From Dyadobacter sp. CY323 (lineage in GTDB: Bacteria > Bacteroidota > Bacteroidia > Cytophagales > Spirosomataceae): 64,000 nt of DNA. Within the stretch, counting starts at the first letter, position 1. Each line of letters begins with the position of its first letter. Below are positions 51,636 through 63,922 of this stretch, piece by piece. The notes under the pieces are model-generated. The model had not been told where the DNA came from, made no database searches, and saw nothing but the letters and a program-made list of their open reading frames with translations. Made by a program: the position numbers and the translations under genes. The stretch spans positions 587,720 through 651,719 of the forward strand of contig NZ_JAJUXH010000002.1 in assembly GCF_021390245.1 (NCBI RefSeq). The letters are read 5' to 3'.

Positions 51636-52262
51636 TTAGGGTTTTTTTAAATAAACATCCGTGATTTTGATCCGGAAAAGCCCATTGGTAAACCGGGCTG
51701 CCGGCGGCATTATGTTGTGCAGAAACAAATCTCTGGTGTTATCCTCCGTGAAAGTAATGGCAAAACGACCTTCAACGATACCCGTAGCTTTGTCGAACTT
51801 GGTGACTCTTACCCAGCCTGGCTTTTGCCCGCGATAAACATACGAATTGAGCAGCCCACCCGCATTGCCTATGTAAGACAGGCTGGCATACTCATTTTTT
51901 AGCTTGCTGCGTTTGTTCAATCTGGCAATATTGGAGCGGCCTTTTTTTAATGGAATATTATAGATCACCAAACCTTGGGTTCGCGTACATTCAGGGTCCA
52001 GACACCCGTTACTGGTATTCGGATTCGGCCCGCCTCCCATGCCGTTATAATCAATGTCGGTATGGACCAGAAGATTAAACTGCCGGACATCCTCCATTTT
52101 TTGATCTGCTTCTTTAAGCCGCAAGACCTTTCCGGTACCGTACCACACCGAATCATTCAGGATACTCGTGACATTGAAAACACTGTTCTCCGGCAGGGAC
52201 GGTTGTTTGGCACACCCCGCGCAGAAAACAAGAAAGAATATACAGCGACAAAAAGCTTTCAT
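51636..52262 (-). CDS. Putative lipoprotein
   Basis: 208 residues from ATG 52262 (MKAFCRCIFFLVFCAGC, lipobox Cys17). The mature part has the DSVWYGTGKVLRL, TDIDYNGMGGGPNPNTSNGC and YASLSYIGNAG segments and the VEGRFAITF strand. Such lipoproteins with a DUF-like beta-sandwich are common in Cytophagales, with no known role. Downstream of 52470 on the same strand after 200 bases. Confidence 0.65.
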   Translation of the reverse strand: MKAFCRCIFFLVFCAGCAKQPSLPENSVFNVTSILNDSVWYGTGKVLRLKEADQKMEDVRQFNLLVHTDIDYNGMGGGPNPNTSNGCLDPECTRTQGLVIYNIPLKKGRSNIARLNKRSKLKNEYASLSYIGNAGGLLNSYVYRGQKPGWVRVTKFDKATGIVEGRFAITFTEDNTRDLFLHNIMPPAARFTNGLFRIKITDVYLKKP

Positions 52263-52469
52263 CTGGATTTCCCTTTGTAGCAAAAAACAAATGCCAATCT
52301 AAAACTAATTATTTAGTTATTAAATAGAAAAGGCATTTATTTCAGACTAAATACTTCCTATGCTGCCGAGCGCAGTTTCAGGAAGCGGGTTTCTGGAAAT
52401 CATCTACGGCGCGCCATAACGCATTCAACAAAGAAGATGCTCCCGGGACTTATGCCCGGAAGTAACTGG

Positions 52470-52997
52470 TTATTTAAACATCTTAGTCAGATCGTTCAGA
52501 TCAACATCGCCGTCACCATCTTTATCCAGTCCTAACTTGGCGCCGATGCCGCCGAGGTTACCGGCCAGGCCACCTCCCGACGATGCGTTGCCGCCAGTGG
52601 CATTACCGCCCGTCAAAGATCCCAGCAATCCACCCAGGTCGAGCCCGCCTGAACCTCCCTGACTGCTTTTATTTACAATTTTGCTGAGTACTATCGGGAT
52701 CAGCGCCGAAGCAATGGACGCAGCGGTGCCTGCATTAATACCAAACTTTTGCATGATGTTACCCATGAAATTATTTTTGATCTGCTGCACCGCAGGGTTA
52801 TTTTCTGTCTGCCCGCTTTGTACCGATTCAAACAAACTGTTACGCTGAACTGGGTCGGTCAAGCCACTCAAGCCATTCACGATGGAATTCTGCGCTTCCT
52901 GCATCACGGCCCCGTTGTGCTCATTGGGCACGGCGTCGTTCTCGACAACAGTTTGTTGCCCACTTTGTCGAATTATATCAAATAGCTCATCGAACAT
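52470..52997 (-). CDS. DUF937 protein with C-terminal calcium-binding loop
   Basis: 175 residues. N-terminal three-quarters: helical DUF937 (QQIKNNFMGNIMQKFGINAG, then TAASIASALIPIVLSKIVNK). It is followed by a glycine-rich linker (GGLDLGGLLGSLTGGNATGG) and one EF-hand-like loop, DKDGDGDVDLNDL. No signal peptide. The loop may bind calcium. Function of DUF937 is unknown. Confidence 0.82.
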   Translation of the reverse strand: MFDELFDIIRQSGQQTVVENDAVPNEHNGAVMQEAQNSIVNGLSGLTDPVQRNSLFESVQSGQTENNPAVQQIKNNFMGNIMQKFGINAGTAASIASALIPIVLSKIVNKSSQGGSGGLDLGGLLGSLTGGNATGGNASSGGGLAGNLGGIGAKLGLDKDGDGDVDLNDLTKMFK

Positions 52998-53085
52998 ATC
53001 TCGTCGGTTTAAGTTGAAAGATTATAGTTGAAATGATGGTTAAACAAACCGTACCAAGACCCGTTTGCATTCACTTTCCATTACC

Positions 53086-53916
53086 TCACTTTCTTGACTT
53101 CGGCTCGAAGATTACCCGGGCCATGAAGCTCATGCCGGCCCGGGAATTGGCAGGAATGCCTGTTAAAAGCCCGAGGGACAGATTGGAGGCCAATACCAGT
53201 TTCATTTGCGGGCGAAAAACCGTCTGACGGCTCTCGCCGGAGAACTCATCGTTTACTTCGATACCTACGAAATTGCCGCTGGGAAGAACATAATGCATAC
53301 TTGCATTGATCTGATAGAACAACTCTCTCTTTGATTCTTCCGGCGTAAATTCCCATTCAGGACCGGTATAAAGCAGGGTATTTATTCTGCTCCCCCATTT
53401 TTTAGCAACTATAAAAAACGGACTGATGGAATTTCCTTTCAGCATTCCCCGGCCATGATCGATCGAGTAAAATGAATGCGCCCGAAATTCATGCATATAC
53501 CCGCCGGCCATCGACATCTGGTGTTTTTCAGAAACCAGAAAAGTGTATTGCACCGCCAGTTTCAAACCTTCCACACGGTTTCTGGGTATCTCTGCCTCTT
53601 CCCCCGCATTGGCTGATCTGTAAAAAGCAAACGGAACTTCCACTTCCAGCCCGAGCCGGTTCACAGGTGAAAATTCATATTCAACGAAAGAATGGTTGAT
53701 CGTGTAATCTTTACGCCCCTCAATCCCATATCCGACATTCCACTCTTTCTCCCCTTTTCTGGCACCCAGGTCCCGGATCAGGTCCATATAAAGTGGTTCT
53801 GCATGGCGGATTTTAAGAGGTTTTGATTTCTGTGTTGAATCCGTTTGCGCACTAACTGAAAAGTTTACCGCAGCGAATAATAATGTAGTGATGATGATGT
53901 GTTTCATGCCCTTCAT
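53086..53916 (-). CDS. Predicted outer-membrane or periplasmic beta-barrel protein
   Basis: 276 residues from ATG 53916 (second ATG 53907 equally possible), with signal MKHIIITTLLFAAVNFSVSA. Alternating polar/nonpolar strands (WNVGYGIEGRKDYTINHSFV, LGLEVEVPFAFY, LKLAVQYTFLVS, FVGIEVNDEFSG, MSFMARVIFEPK) predict a beta-barrel. The conserved HAEPLYMDLIRDLGARKGEK is a family signature of unknown meaning. Directly downstream (63 bases) of the sensor kinase gene, so it may be the target of that system. Confidence 0.7.
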   Translation of the reverse strand: MKGMKHIIITTLLFAAVNFSVSAQTDSTQKSKPLKIRHAEPLYMDLIRDLGARKGEKEWNVGYGIEGRKDYTINHSFVEYEFSPVNRLGLEVEVPFAFYRSANAGEEAEIPRNRVEGLKLAVQYTFLVSEKHQMSMAGGYMHEFRAHSFYSIDHGRGMLKGNSISPFFIVAKKWGSRINTLLYTGPEWEFTPEESKRELFYQINASMHYVLPSGNFVGIEVNDEFSGESRQTVFRPQMKLVLASNLSLGLLTGIPANSRAGMSFMARVIFEPKSRK

Positions 53917-53979
53917 GTTTTTTGATACAACATTAAAGGCCAAAACCGGAAGGAATTGGGAAAGAATGGAGAGTTTAAC

Positions 53980-55254
53980 TTATTCCGGATTTTTTACAAA
54001 TACTTCCATCGAATGTTTTCCATCAAAGTCGTAACGTATCCGGAAACCATACAAATCCACAATTGCTTTCACGATCGCCAGCCCCAGGCCGGTATTGTTT
54101 TTATCCCCTGATTCTTTGTGAAAACGGCGGAATATTTTCGCGGGATCCAATGGAGCAGCCGCTCCCGAATTTGAAATTTTGAAATAATCTTCCCCAATTT
54201 CTACATCCAGCGCTCCGTTTGTGTGGTTATGCACAATCGCATTTTTCATCAGGTTAGAGATCAGCATCATCGCCAGGTCCTTTTGCATGACCACATTCAA
54301 CCCGCTTTTTTCCTCCATTGAAATCACGACACCTTTATACTCGGCAAAGTCGGCGAATTCTTCTTTCAGCTGAGAAACTACCGCATTCACAGAAACAGTT
54401 TCCGTATCGCTAAACTGCCCGTTCTCGATTTTTGAAAGCAGCAAAAGGGATCTATTCAGCCGAGTGAGCCTCTCCAAAGTCTGTATCACCTGGCCGATGG
54501 TTTCCAGGTTTGCTTCCGTGAGCTCATTTTTTTCAGCGAGCAGTTCTAGCCTGTTAATACTGATCGCGATCGGGGTTTGCAGTTCATGCGACGCGTTTTC
54601 AATGAATTGCTTTTGACTGTTATAAGTCTCCAATGCATGTAACACCAGCGACGTGACCGTTTCATTCAGTACCTTAAATTCCTTCACATTGGTATCCTCC
54701 GCGTTGAAAGTCTGATGTTTCCCGAGCCGGAAATTTTTGAGCTGGTCAACCAGTTTATAAAACGGTTTCCATACTTTTTTTAGCAAAAAATTATTGACGA
54801 GCAAAATGCTGGCAAGCAATGCGATATAAAGCCATATCAGCGCGAAAAACAAGTCTTCGATGAGATCATCCTCCTCTACCATGGACGAAATGACCTTCAA
54901 TTCGTAGTATTTTTTATCAAGTTTAAAGGCAGTGGTCAGCAACCGAACCGGCTCCATATCCTCCTCGAACGGCATGTACATGAGCGTATCTTTATGGATA
55001 TCCTTCATGTTTTTCGCACTTTCCCTGCTGATCTCCCTGATCTCATAATTCCCCTCGGCGAATTCCGTCTTGTGCAATGTGCTGCGATCGGCGTGTGCCT
55101 TTTCGATGATCAGCATTTTATAGTTATCAAGCCCGTCATCCAGACTGTCGTACACCTCGTCGAGCATATTGATATAAAATATCACCGCCCAGACACTCAG
55201 TATCCCGAACAATGCAAATGCGAGGTATTTTAAGGTGTGATTGAGCAAATTCAT
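53980..55254 (-). CDS. Two-component sensor histidine kinase
   Basis: 424 residues. TM helices at about 8-30 and 134-156 border a ~100-residue periplasmic sensor. The phospho-acceptor His is in NASHELQTPIAI (about residue 220); the N box is ISNLMKNAIVHN and the G box GLGLAIVKAIVDLYG. No clear HAMP. Translated from an ATGA overlap with the response regulator gene, its cognate partner. Confidence 0.9.
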   Translation of the reverse strand: MNLLNHTLKYLAFALFGILSVWAVIFYINMLDEVYDSLDDGLDNYKMLIIEKAHADRSTLHKTEFAEGNYEIREISRESAKNMKDIHKDTLMYMPFEEDMEPVRLLTTAFKLDKKYYELKVISSMVEEDDLIEDLFFALIWLYIALLASILLVNNFLLKKVWKPFYKLVDQLKNFRLGKHQTFNAEDTNVKEFKVLNETVTSLVLHALETYNSQKQFIENASHELQTPIAISINRLELLAEKNELTEANLETIGQVIQTLERLTRLNRSLLLLSKIENGQFSDTETVSVNAVVSQLKEEFADFAEYKGVVISMEEKSGLNVVMQKDLAMMLISNLMKNAIVHNHTNGALDVEIGEDYFKISNSGAAAPLDPAKIFRRFHKESGDKNNTGLGLAIVKAIVDLYGFRIRYDFDGKHSMEVFVKNPE

Positions 55255-55928
55255 GGCTGTACCAGTTTGTAGCCGATGCCATAAACGGCCTGGATTTCTA
55301 CATCAGCCTGATTGTCTTTCAGTTTTTTACGCAGGTTTTTTATTTGTGAATAAATAAACTCGTAATCGTCTGCCTGGTCCATATGATCGCCCCAAACGTG
55401 TTCTGCGAGCGAAGTCTTGTTCACCAGTCGGTTCTTATTAACGATCATATAAGTGAGTATATCAAATTCTTTCCGGTTCAAAATCAATGGCTGCCCGCTG
55501 ATTGACAAGGTTCTTTCTTCCGGATCTAATTCAAGGTTACCGATCACAATCCGGTTTTTGCCCTGAAATGATTTTCTGCGCAATACCGATTTTACACGGG
55601 CCGTGAGCTCGGCAATGTGAAAAGGCTTGGTGAGGTAATCGTCCGCACCGAGGTTCAGGCCGGCTAACTTATCATCCAGCGAATCTTTGGCCGAAATGAT
55701 GATCACATTATCCGATTTATCGAGATTTTTCAATTCCAGTAAAAGATCCAGCCCGCTCCCGCCGGGGAGCATAATGTCCAGCAAAATGCAGTCGTAATGG
55801 AAAGAAATAATCTTATCGAGCGCCGAATGAAAGGTATCCGCCGTTTCAACAAGAAAATTTTCCATTTCCAGCGACTGCCGGATCACATCCAGCAGATCAG
55901 GCTCATCTTCAATGATCAGAATTTTCAT
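55251..55928 (-). CDS. OmpR-family response regulator
   Basis: 225 residues: receiver domain (1-120) with the phospho-acceptor Asp in CILLDIMLPGGSG (about 52), the acidic pair EDEPD near the start and Lys in DYLTKPF. C-terminal winged helix (about 130-225) with LNRKEFDILTYM and RNLRKKL..AVYGIGYKL. First gene of the two-component operon; the stop overlaps the kinase start by 4 bases. Regulates perhaps the neighbouring barrel or receptor gene. Confidence 0.92.
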   Translation of the reverse strand: MKILIIEDEPDLLDVIRQSLEMENFLVETADTFHSALDKIISFHYDCILLDIMLPGGSGLDLLLELKNLDKSDNVIIISAKDSLDDKLAGLNLGADDYLTKPFHIAELTARVKSVLRRKSFQGKNRIVIGNLELDPEERTLSISGQPLILNRKEFDILTYMIVNKNRLVNKTSLAEHVWGDHMDQADDYEFIYSQIKNLRKKLKDNQADVEIQAVYGIGYKLVQP

Positions 55929-56274
55929 AGATCGTAAAGTTGCGATGCAAAACTGGAAAGAATCTGGAAGAGTCTTGTGAAATGCTAATTCACAATGTCT
56001 CCGAATTGCTTGAAAACAATTTGAAATGGATGAAACCTGATGACAACAAGAACCCTCCAGTAATGATGAAATGACGAGTCACAACGTCTAGCCGTTAAAA
56101 TAGCTGGAAATGTTAACCCAAAACATTCGCACCGTCATTGTAATTAGTTCAGTTTTCTTTATAATAGCCGCAAGATTAAAGACACCGTTCGTTTTAACGT
56201 GTCTGATGCATAAAATGTGACCCTACGGGAGCATGAGATGAGTCAAATTCTGACTATTCTAAAATAAAATAGAA
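55929..56274. other. Spacer without recognised gene
   Basis: About 345 bases between the response regulator and a rightward hypothetical gene. No hairpin or small gene stands out. It holds both divergent promoters. Confidence 0.4.
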
Positions 56275-56727
56275 ATGAACCGAAGCGATTTAAAAATTAA
56301 AATTCTGGCGATGCCTGATCCTGTCTGGGATATTTCAAAAGGCACTTTTGATGCAGAAAATCCAAAAAAAGCATACTATTATGACAACTGGAAATACATT
56401 CTGGACATGAAAGGTGAAGACCTTTTATTCACCATATTTTCCAAACACCGCGCTTTCAATTACGACTTAGATATCCGTTTAGTTTGCGATTGTGAAACAA
56501 CATTCCTGATTTCGGGTCTTGACAGTACATTTTTCGGGAAAAAACCTGACCCAAATGCAATTACATTTACAACAGAACTTACTTCTTGTCATCTTGCTCA
56601 TGTAAGAGGGCAAATGGTCAAGCCACTTGAAGGCACCGAGTTTCAGCGGCAAGTTATCCCCCCATTCCTTGGATTGATCGAGATACATAATAGACTTTCG
56701 CTTAGTTTTAATGTCAATGTTATTTAA
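56275..56727 (+). CDS. Hypothetical protein
   Basis: 150 residues, no signal or membrane helix. Segments YYDNWKYILDMKGEDLLFTI, RLVCDCETTFLISG and LTSCHLAHVRGQMVKPLEGT show an alternating beta-strand pattern. The ending around IPPFLGLIEIHNRLSL is reminiscent of SecB-like chaperone folds, but the similarity is slight and not claimed. Convergent with the receptor gene, 20 bases between stops. Confidence 0.55.
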   Translation: MNRSDLKIKILAMPDPVWDISKGTFDAENPKKAYYYDNWKYILDMKGEDLLFTIFSKHRAFNYDLDIRLVCDCETTFLISGLDSTFFGKKPDPNAITFTTELTSCHLAHVRGQMVKPLEGTEFQRQVIPPFLGLIEIHNRLSLSFNVNVI

Positions 56728-56747
56728 ACAGAACCAATTGTCTTCGC

Positions 56748-59153
56748 TCAATTATTCCCCTCCCCAGCCTTCTTATCATCATTACTAATCCGCTTTTTCT
56801 GACGAGGGGCACCGTTCATTTTACCAAATTCATATTTCAGATTGATGCGCCAGCCGCGGCGGTACATGGCTACATCCTGCACCTGTACGAAATTGGGGCC
56901 GACGAAATCGTTGCGCCAGCTGATCGTGCGGTTGAATGGGTTGTCGTAACCAACGCCGATCGTACCTTTTTTCTTCAACACTTCTTTTTGAAATACAATA
57001 TTGTAAAAGCCAAATCCACCATATCTTCCCTGAAGATTCACCCGCGGCGAGTTATAAAATCCGAATAACTGCGCTTTGTAACCTTTCCCAAAATCTACTG
57101 TCGAATTCAGGTTAATGCGGTACATCCAATCCGCATTCCTCGTTTTGAGTTCGGCGCTTTCGAGCACATTATAGAACAGATTGAGCGAGCCATTGACTGT
57201 CCATTGCTTGATAATTTTGGCATTCGCACTCAGGTTTACCCCATATGCCGAATTCTCCGCTACATTCTGGAAAATCTGTTTTAAAACCCCGCTGCTGTCC
57301 ACCGAGCTGATGCTTTCGATCGCATTCTTTGTTTTTCTCAGAAAAAAGGATGCATTAATACTTGTTTGACCAATGGAGATGCTGTAATTGGCCTCAGCAG
57401 AATGCGTCAATTCCGGACTGAGATAAGGGTTGCCGCCATATTGGTTTTTGGAATCCGACTGATTTACATACGGGTTCAGATAGTAAAACTGTGGGCGCTG
57501 GATCCGTTGCGAATAACTCAGCCGGATCTGCTGGTTTTTCGGGAGGCTACGGGAGAGGCTCAGACTTGGAATGAAATTGCCGTAATCATTCGAAAAAGGC
57601 CTGGTCCCATTCAAAAAATTGGCTCTGATAAACGTGTGCTCATAACGCGCTCCTAGGTTAATGCCCCAATTTTTCTTGGGCGTCCGGCTGTAAACCACAT
57701 AAGCAGCGGCCACTTGTTGGTTGTAGTCAAAAACATTGGCCAGATCAGGCATATCTACAAAATTCGTTGAACCGTCTTGTGCGCTGGCAATGCGGTAATC
57801 GCTTAAAATCTGCCGGAGAATGGATTTCGCTCCCATCTCAAGCGTGCTGATACTGTCGAGTGGATTGGTAAAATCCAGTTGGAATGTGGCTTCCTTATTG
57901 TTGTTGATGTTATAACTTTTTTCGCGGTAAAAGATCTGCTCCCTGCGGTTATGAACATTGGCCCAGTAATCACTATCCTCACCTTCAAACGAATACATCA
58001 TCAGCAGGTTCAGTTCTTTTTTTGGTTTTTTAAAAAGACGGGTATAATCCAGGTTGAAAGTAGCACCCGACCAGTCATAAGTCCGGCTCATGTCCCGGCG
58101 GAAATACTCACTCACAATCCCCTGACGGGTTTCCTCAAATGTGATATCAAACCCATTGGTATTGCGCCCATTATAGTAATTCACCCCCGCGCCAATCCGG
58201 TTCAGAGAATCTACATCCCAGTCCGCATTGACTGTGCCGTAGAAGTTCTTTCCATTGCCTTTCACCCATTGTTCCTGATCCTGCAAACTCAGGGTATCCG
58301 CCTCGGAAAATGAACGTATCTGGCTCATCATACGCTTGTTACGCCAGTTACTAAAACCTCCATTGGCACTGAGACTGATGCCTTTATCCCGGTGGTTGAT
58401 GCTTGCATTGGGCCAGTTGTTCCATTGTCCGAAGTTGGGGCTCACAGACCCGTTGGTACCTTTCAATGAGTTCTTTTTAGTAATAATATTAATGATCCCG
58501 GCAGTTCCTTCCGCATCGTATTTCGCAGACGGCGAGGTGATTACCTCAACTTGTTTGATGATATCCGCCGGGATTTGTTTCAGCGCATCTGAAACGCTGC
58601 GGGCAACTACGCTGGAAGGTTTTCCATTAATTAATACCTTAATATTACCGCTTCCCCTCAGCTGCACATTACCTTCAATATCCACGGCCACGGAAGGTAT
58701 TTTTTTCAAAACATCGGTCGCGTCGCCGCCGCGGATGCTAATGTCTTTTTCCGCATTATAAACCATGCGGTCCGATCGCTCTTCAAAAAGTGCTTTTTGC
58801 TCCGAAACGGTTACTTCATTGAGATTTTGCACAAACGCAGCCAGGGGAATATTCCCAAGGTCAACATCTTTCGATTTCACATCAAACTTCCCGGTATTTC
58901 TCGTCGCATATCCGATCAGCGAAGCCTGGATCGCGTAACGTCCATGGGTCACTTTCTCAAATTCAAATGCCCCATTTGTGTCTGTGGTGGTTCCGTGCAG
59001 GATTTTTCCATTTTGGAGCAGGGCTACCGTCGCAAATTCCACGGGTTTGGCAGTCGCCGAGTCGGTAAGAATACCTTTGACTTTAAATTGCTTGGCCCGT
59101 GTAAGAGTGACGCTTGCGACCAGTACGATCAGGATAAGTAGCAGTTTTTTCAT
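56748..59153 (-). CDS. Outer-membrane beta-barrel receptor-like protein
   Basis: 801 residues from ATG 59153 (signal KKLLLILIVLVASVTLTRA); a TTG six codons earlier is less likely. The N-terminal CarboxypepD_reg-like domain (KGILTDSATAKPVEFATVAL, 25-110) is followed by a TonB plug-like domain (VLKKIPSVAVDIEGNVQLRG, then GSGNIKVLINGKPS) and a C-terminal 22-strand-type barrel of the OMP_b-brl_3 group. No clear TonB box was seen. Uptake of siderophore, peptide or oligosaccharide is possible; no SusD partner adjoins it, so glycan utilisation is not supported. Confidence 0.88.
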   Translation of the reverse strand: MKKLLLILIVLVASVTLTRAKQFKVKGILTDSATAKPVEFATVALLQNGKILHGTTTDTNGAFEFEKVTHGRYAIQASLIGYATRNTGKFDVKSKDVDLGNIPLAAFVQNLNEVTVSEQKALFEERSDRMVYNAEKDISIRGGDATDVLKKIPSVAVDIEGNVQLRGSGNIKVLINGKPSSVVARSVSDALKQIPADIIKQVEVITSPSAKYDAEGTAGIINIITKKNSLKGTNGSVSPNFGQWNNWPNASINHRDKGISLSANGGFSNWRNKRMMSQIRSFSEADTLSLQDQEQWVKGNGKNFYGTVNADWDVDSLNRIGAGVNYYNGRNTNGFDITFEETRQGIVSEYFRRDMSRTYDWSGATFNLDYTRLFKKPKKELNLLMMYSFEGEDSDYWANVHNRREQIFYREKSYNINNNKEATFQLDFTNPLDSISTLEMGAKSILRQILSDYRIASAQDGSTNFVDMPDLANVFDYNQQVAAAYVVYSRTPKKNWGINLGARYEHTFIRANFLNGTRPFSNDYGNFIPSLSLSRSLPKNQQIRLSYSQRIQRPQFYYLNPYVNQSDSKNQYGGNPYLSPELTHSAEANYSISIGQTSINASFFLRKTKNAIESISSVDSSGVLKQIFQNVAENSAYGVNLSANAKIIKQWTVNGSLNLFYNVLESAELKTRNADWMYRINLNSTVDFGKGYKAQLFGFYNSPRVNLQGRYGGFGFYNIVFQKEVLKKKGTIGVGYDNPFNRTISWRNDFVGPNFVQVQDVAMYRRGWRINLKYEFGKMNGAPRQKKRISNDDKKAGEGNN

Positions 59154-59225
59154 ATCATGGCTGTTGTTCAATGCGACGCAAAAAGCGACCGCAATGCAAA
59201 GACGATTGACCCATGATAATGTTGC

Positions 59226-59880
59226 ACCGGAGAATAAACAGGAGGCCCCGCCGGGGCTTGTAATTGTATTGGTGCTACTCTTTTCTAGAAACAGGAAGCC
59301 GCTCTGCGGCTGTTAACAGATGGTACGGATGGCGGGCACTTCACTTGATAGACTAAACGGAATGATCGTGGGATCTTGTTGAATTGCAAATTCGACCTGG
59401 AAGACGTTTGCCCGAAAGCAAAAGAAATAGCTCCGGCGGAGCTTCCTGTTTCTAGAAAATAAGACCCCTCAAAAGTAAATGCGGCTCCATCGGAGCCTCC
59501 TGAAAACCGGAGAATAAACAGGAGGCCCCGCCGGGGCCTCTAATTTGAATGGTGCTACTCTTTTCTTGAAACAGGAAGCCGCTCTGCGGCTGTTAACAGA
59601 TGGTACGGATGGCGGGCACTTCACTTAATAGACTAAACGGAATGCTAATGATCGTGGGATCTTATTGAATTGTAAATTCGACCTGGAAGACGTTTGCCCG
59701 AAATCAAAAGAAATAGCTCTGGCGGAGCTTCCTGTTTCTAGAAAATAAGATCCCTCAAAAGTAAATGCGGCTCCGGCGGAGCCTCCTGAAAACCGGCGGA
59801 TAAACAGGAGGCCCCGCCGGGGCCCGTAATTTCAATGGTGCTACTCTTTTCTAGAAACAGGAAGCCGCTCTGCGGCTGTT
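59226..59880. repeat. REP-like palindromic repeat array
   Basis: Two full units of about 280 and 286 bases (starting at 59226 and 59506) plus a partial third (59792-59880). Each contains four GC-rich palindromes: CAGGAGGCCCCGCCGGGGC, CAGGAAGCCGCTCTGCGGCT, AGCTCCGGCGGAGCT and GCTCCATCGGAGC, with CAGG/CCTG heads and TCTAGAAA tails arranged in opposite orientation. No gene is inside. Related palindromes recur at 63727-63810. Confidence 0.85.
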
Positions 59881-59884
59881 AATG

Positions 59885-59921
59885 AAAAATCCTGCAAATC
59901 ATTCCGATTTACAGGATTTTT
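59885..59921 (-). terminator. Terminator of the 59956-60327 gene
   Basis: AAAAATCCTGCAAATC pairs with GATTTACAGGATTTTT (one mismatch) with a 5-base loop and an AT-rich tail, 35 bases after the stop. Directly borders the REP array. Confidence 0.75.
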
Positions 59922-59955
59922 ACTAATCAAATTACAACACAATTCCTCGCGAAAC

Positions 59956-60327
59956 TTACTTCTTAGCCTCCTTAACCGCTTTTATCGGAAAATCTCCGTA
60001 CTGAGAGGATATCGTGCCGGTTAATGTATCCCCTTTTTGCATAAAGCTATACTTGAATACACCGTGCTCGTTTTCTGTTGCAAACGTGACTTTGCCCTGA
60101 TCAACCGCCAGTTCCTTCATCTCCTGCTTTTGAGTGTCGCCGACGTACCCCACCGTCTTACTATCCTTTTGCTCGAATGTAAAAAATCCCGATTGATATT
60201 CCGCTGGAACGTCGCTGATCATGTATTTCCAGGTACCAAATATCTCGTCCGCCGTAACCGCTTTTGTCGCCGCAACCGAAACGATGCTAACCGCGATAAT
60301 CATCAGAATGTAGTACTTTGTTTTCAT
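59956..60327 (-). CDS. Small exported protein, lipocalin-like
   Basis: 123 residues with signal peptide (MKTKYYILMIIAVSIVSVAA). The mature part DEIFGTWKYMISDVPAEYQS, FFTFEQKDSKTVGYV and KVTFATENEHGVFKYSFMQK resembles short lipocalin/DUF-type beta-barrels. No cysteine for lipidation after the signal. Function unknown; single gene. Confidence 0.65.
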   Translation of the reverse strand: MKTKYYILMIIAVSIVSVAATKAVTADEIFGTWKYMISDVPAEYQSGFFTFEQKDSKTVGYVGDTQKQEMKELAVDQGKVTFATENEHGVFKYSFMQKGDTLTGTISSQYGDFPIKAVKEAKK

Positions 60328-60420
60328 CTTAAATCAGGAGTTAAAAGTTTGAAATCTTGTTATTAAGATGTAAAATGTAACACAAATCCGGATTTTGTGC
60401 AAAAAAATTAAAATAAAAGC

Positions 60421-63659
<3,239 letters not shown>

Positions 63660-63668
63660 ATTATCTCA

Positions 63669-63691
63669 TTGTCTAAATATCTTAGTGACAA
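63669..63691 (-). promoter_or_regulatory. MarR operator overlapping promoter
   Basis: TTGTCTAA-ATATC-TTAGTGACAA is a near-perfect inverted repeat like classical MarR sites. It lies 10-32 bases before the marR start and overlaps the -7-like box TATCTTTG (63689-63696, minus strand). Confidence 0.65.
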
Positions 63692-63726
63692 AGATAATAG
63701 AATATAGGTAAATTCATGAGTTGAAT

Positions 63727-63810
63727 CGGCGGACAAACGGGAGGCCCCGCTGGGGCCATTATCAATGATGTATGTTTTTCTAGAAACAGGGGGCCGCTCT
63801 GCGGCCGCTG
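63727..63810. repeat. REP-like palindromes, second locus
   Basis: GAGGCCCCGCTGGGGCC and GGGGGCCGCTCTGCGGCC with TTTTTCTAGAAACAG between, as in the 59226-59880 array but in a single, shorter copy. Marks a dispersed repeat family of this genome. Confidence 0.75.
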
Positions 63811-63882
63811 GATTTGATATGTTGTCAAGGATAATAACAATACGAAGCAAATTTGAGGGAGGAGATTTGAATAATGCAAAAA

Positions 63883-63922
63883 AAAAGAGGCTGTCTCAAA
63901 AGAGGCAGTCTTTTTTTGCATT
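63883..63922 (-). terminator. IS-end-like terminator hairpin
   Basis: AAGAGGCTGTCTC-AAAA-GAGGCAGTCTT (13 bp with wobbles) followed by T runs on both strands. Hairpins of this GAGACAGCCTC type commonly lie at insertion-sequence ends. A possible gene start (MGRRQP, 63983) runs off the window and may be its transposase; it is too short to tell. Confidence 0.5.
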
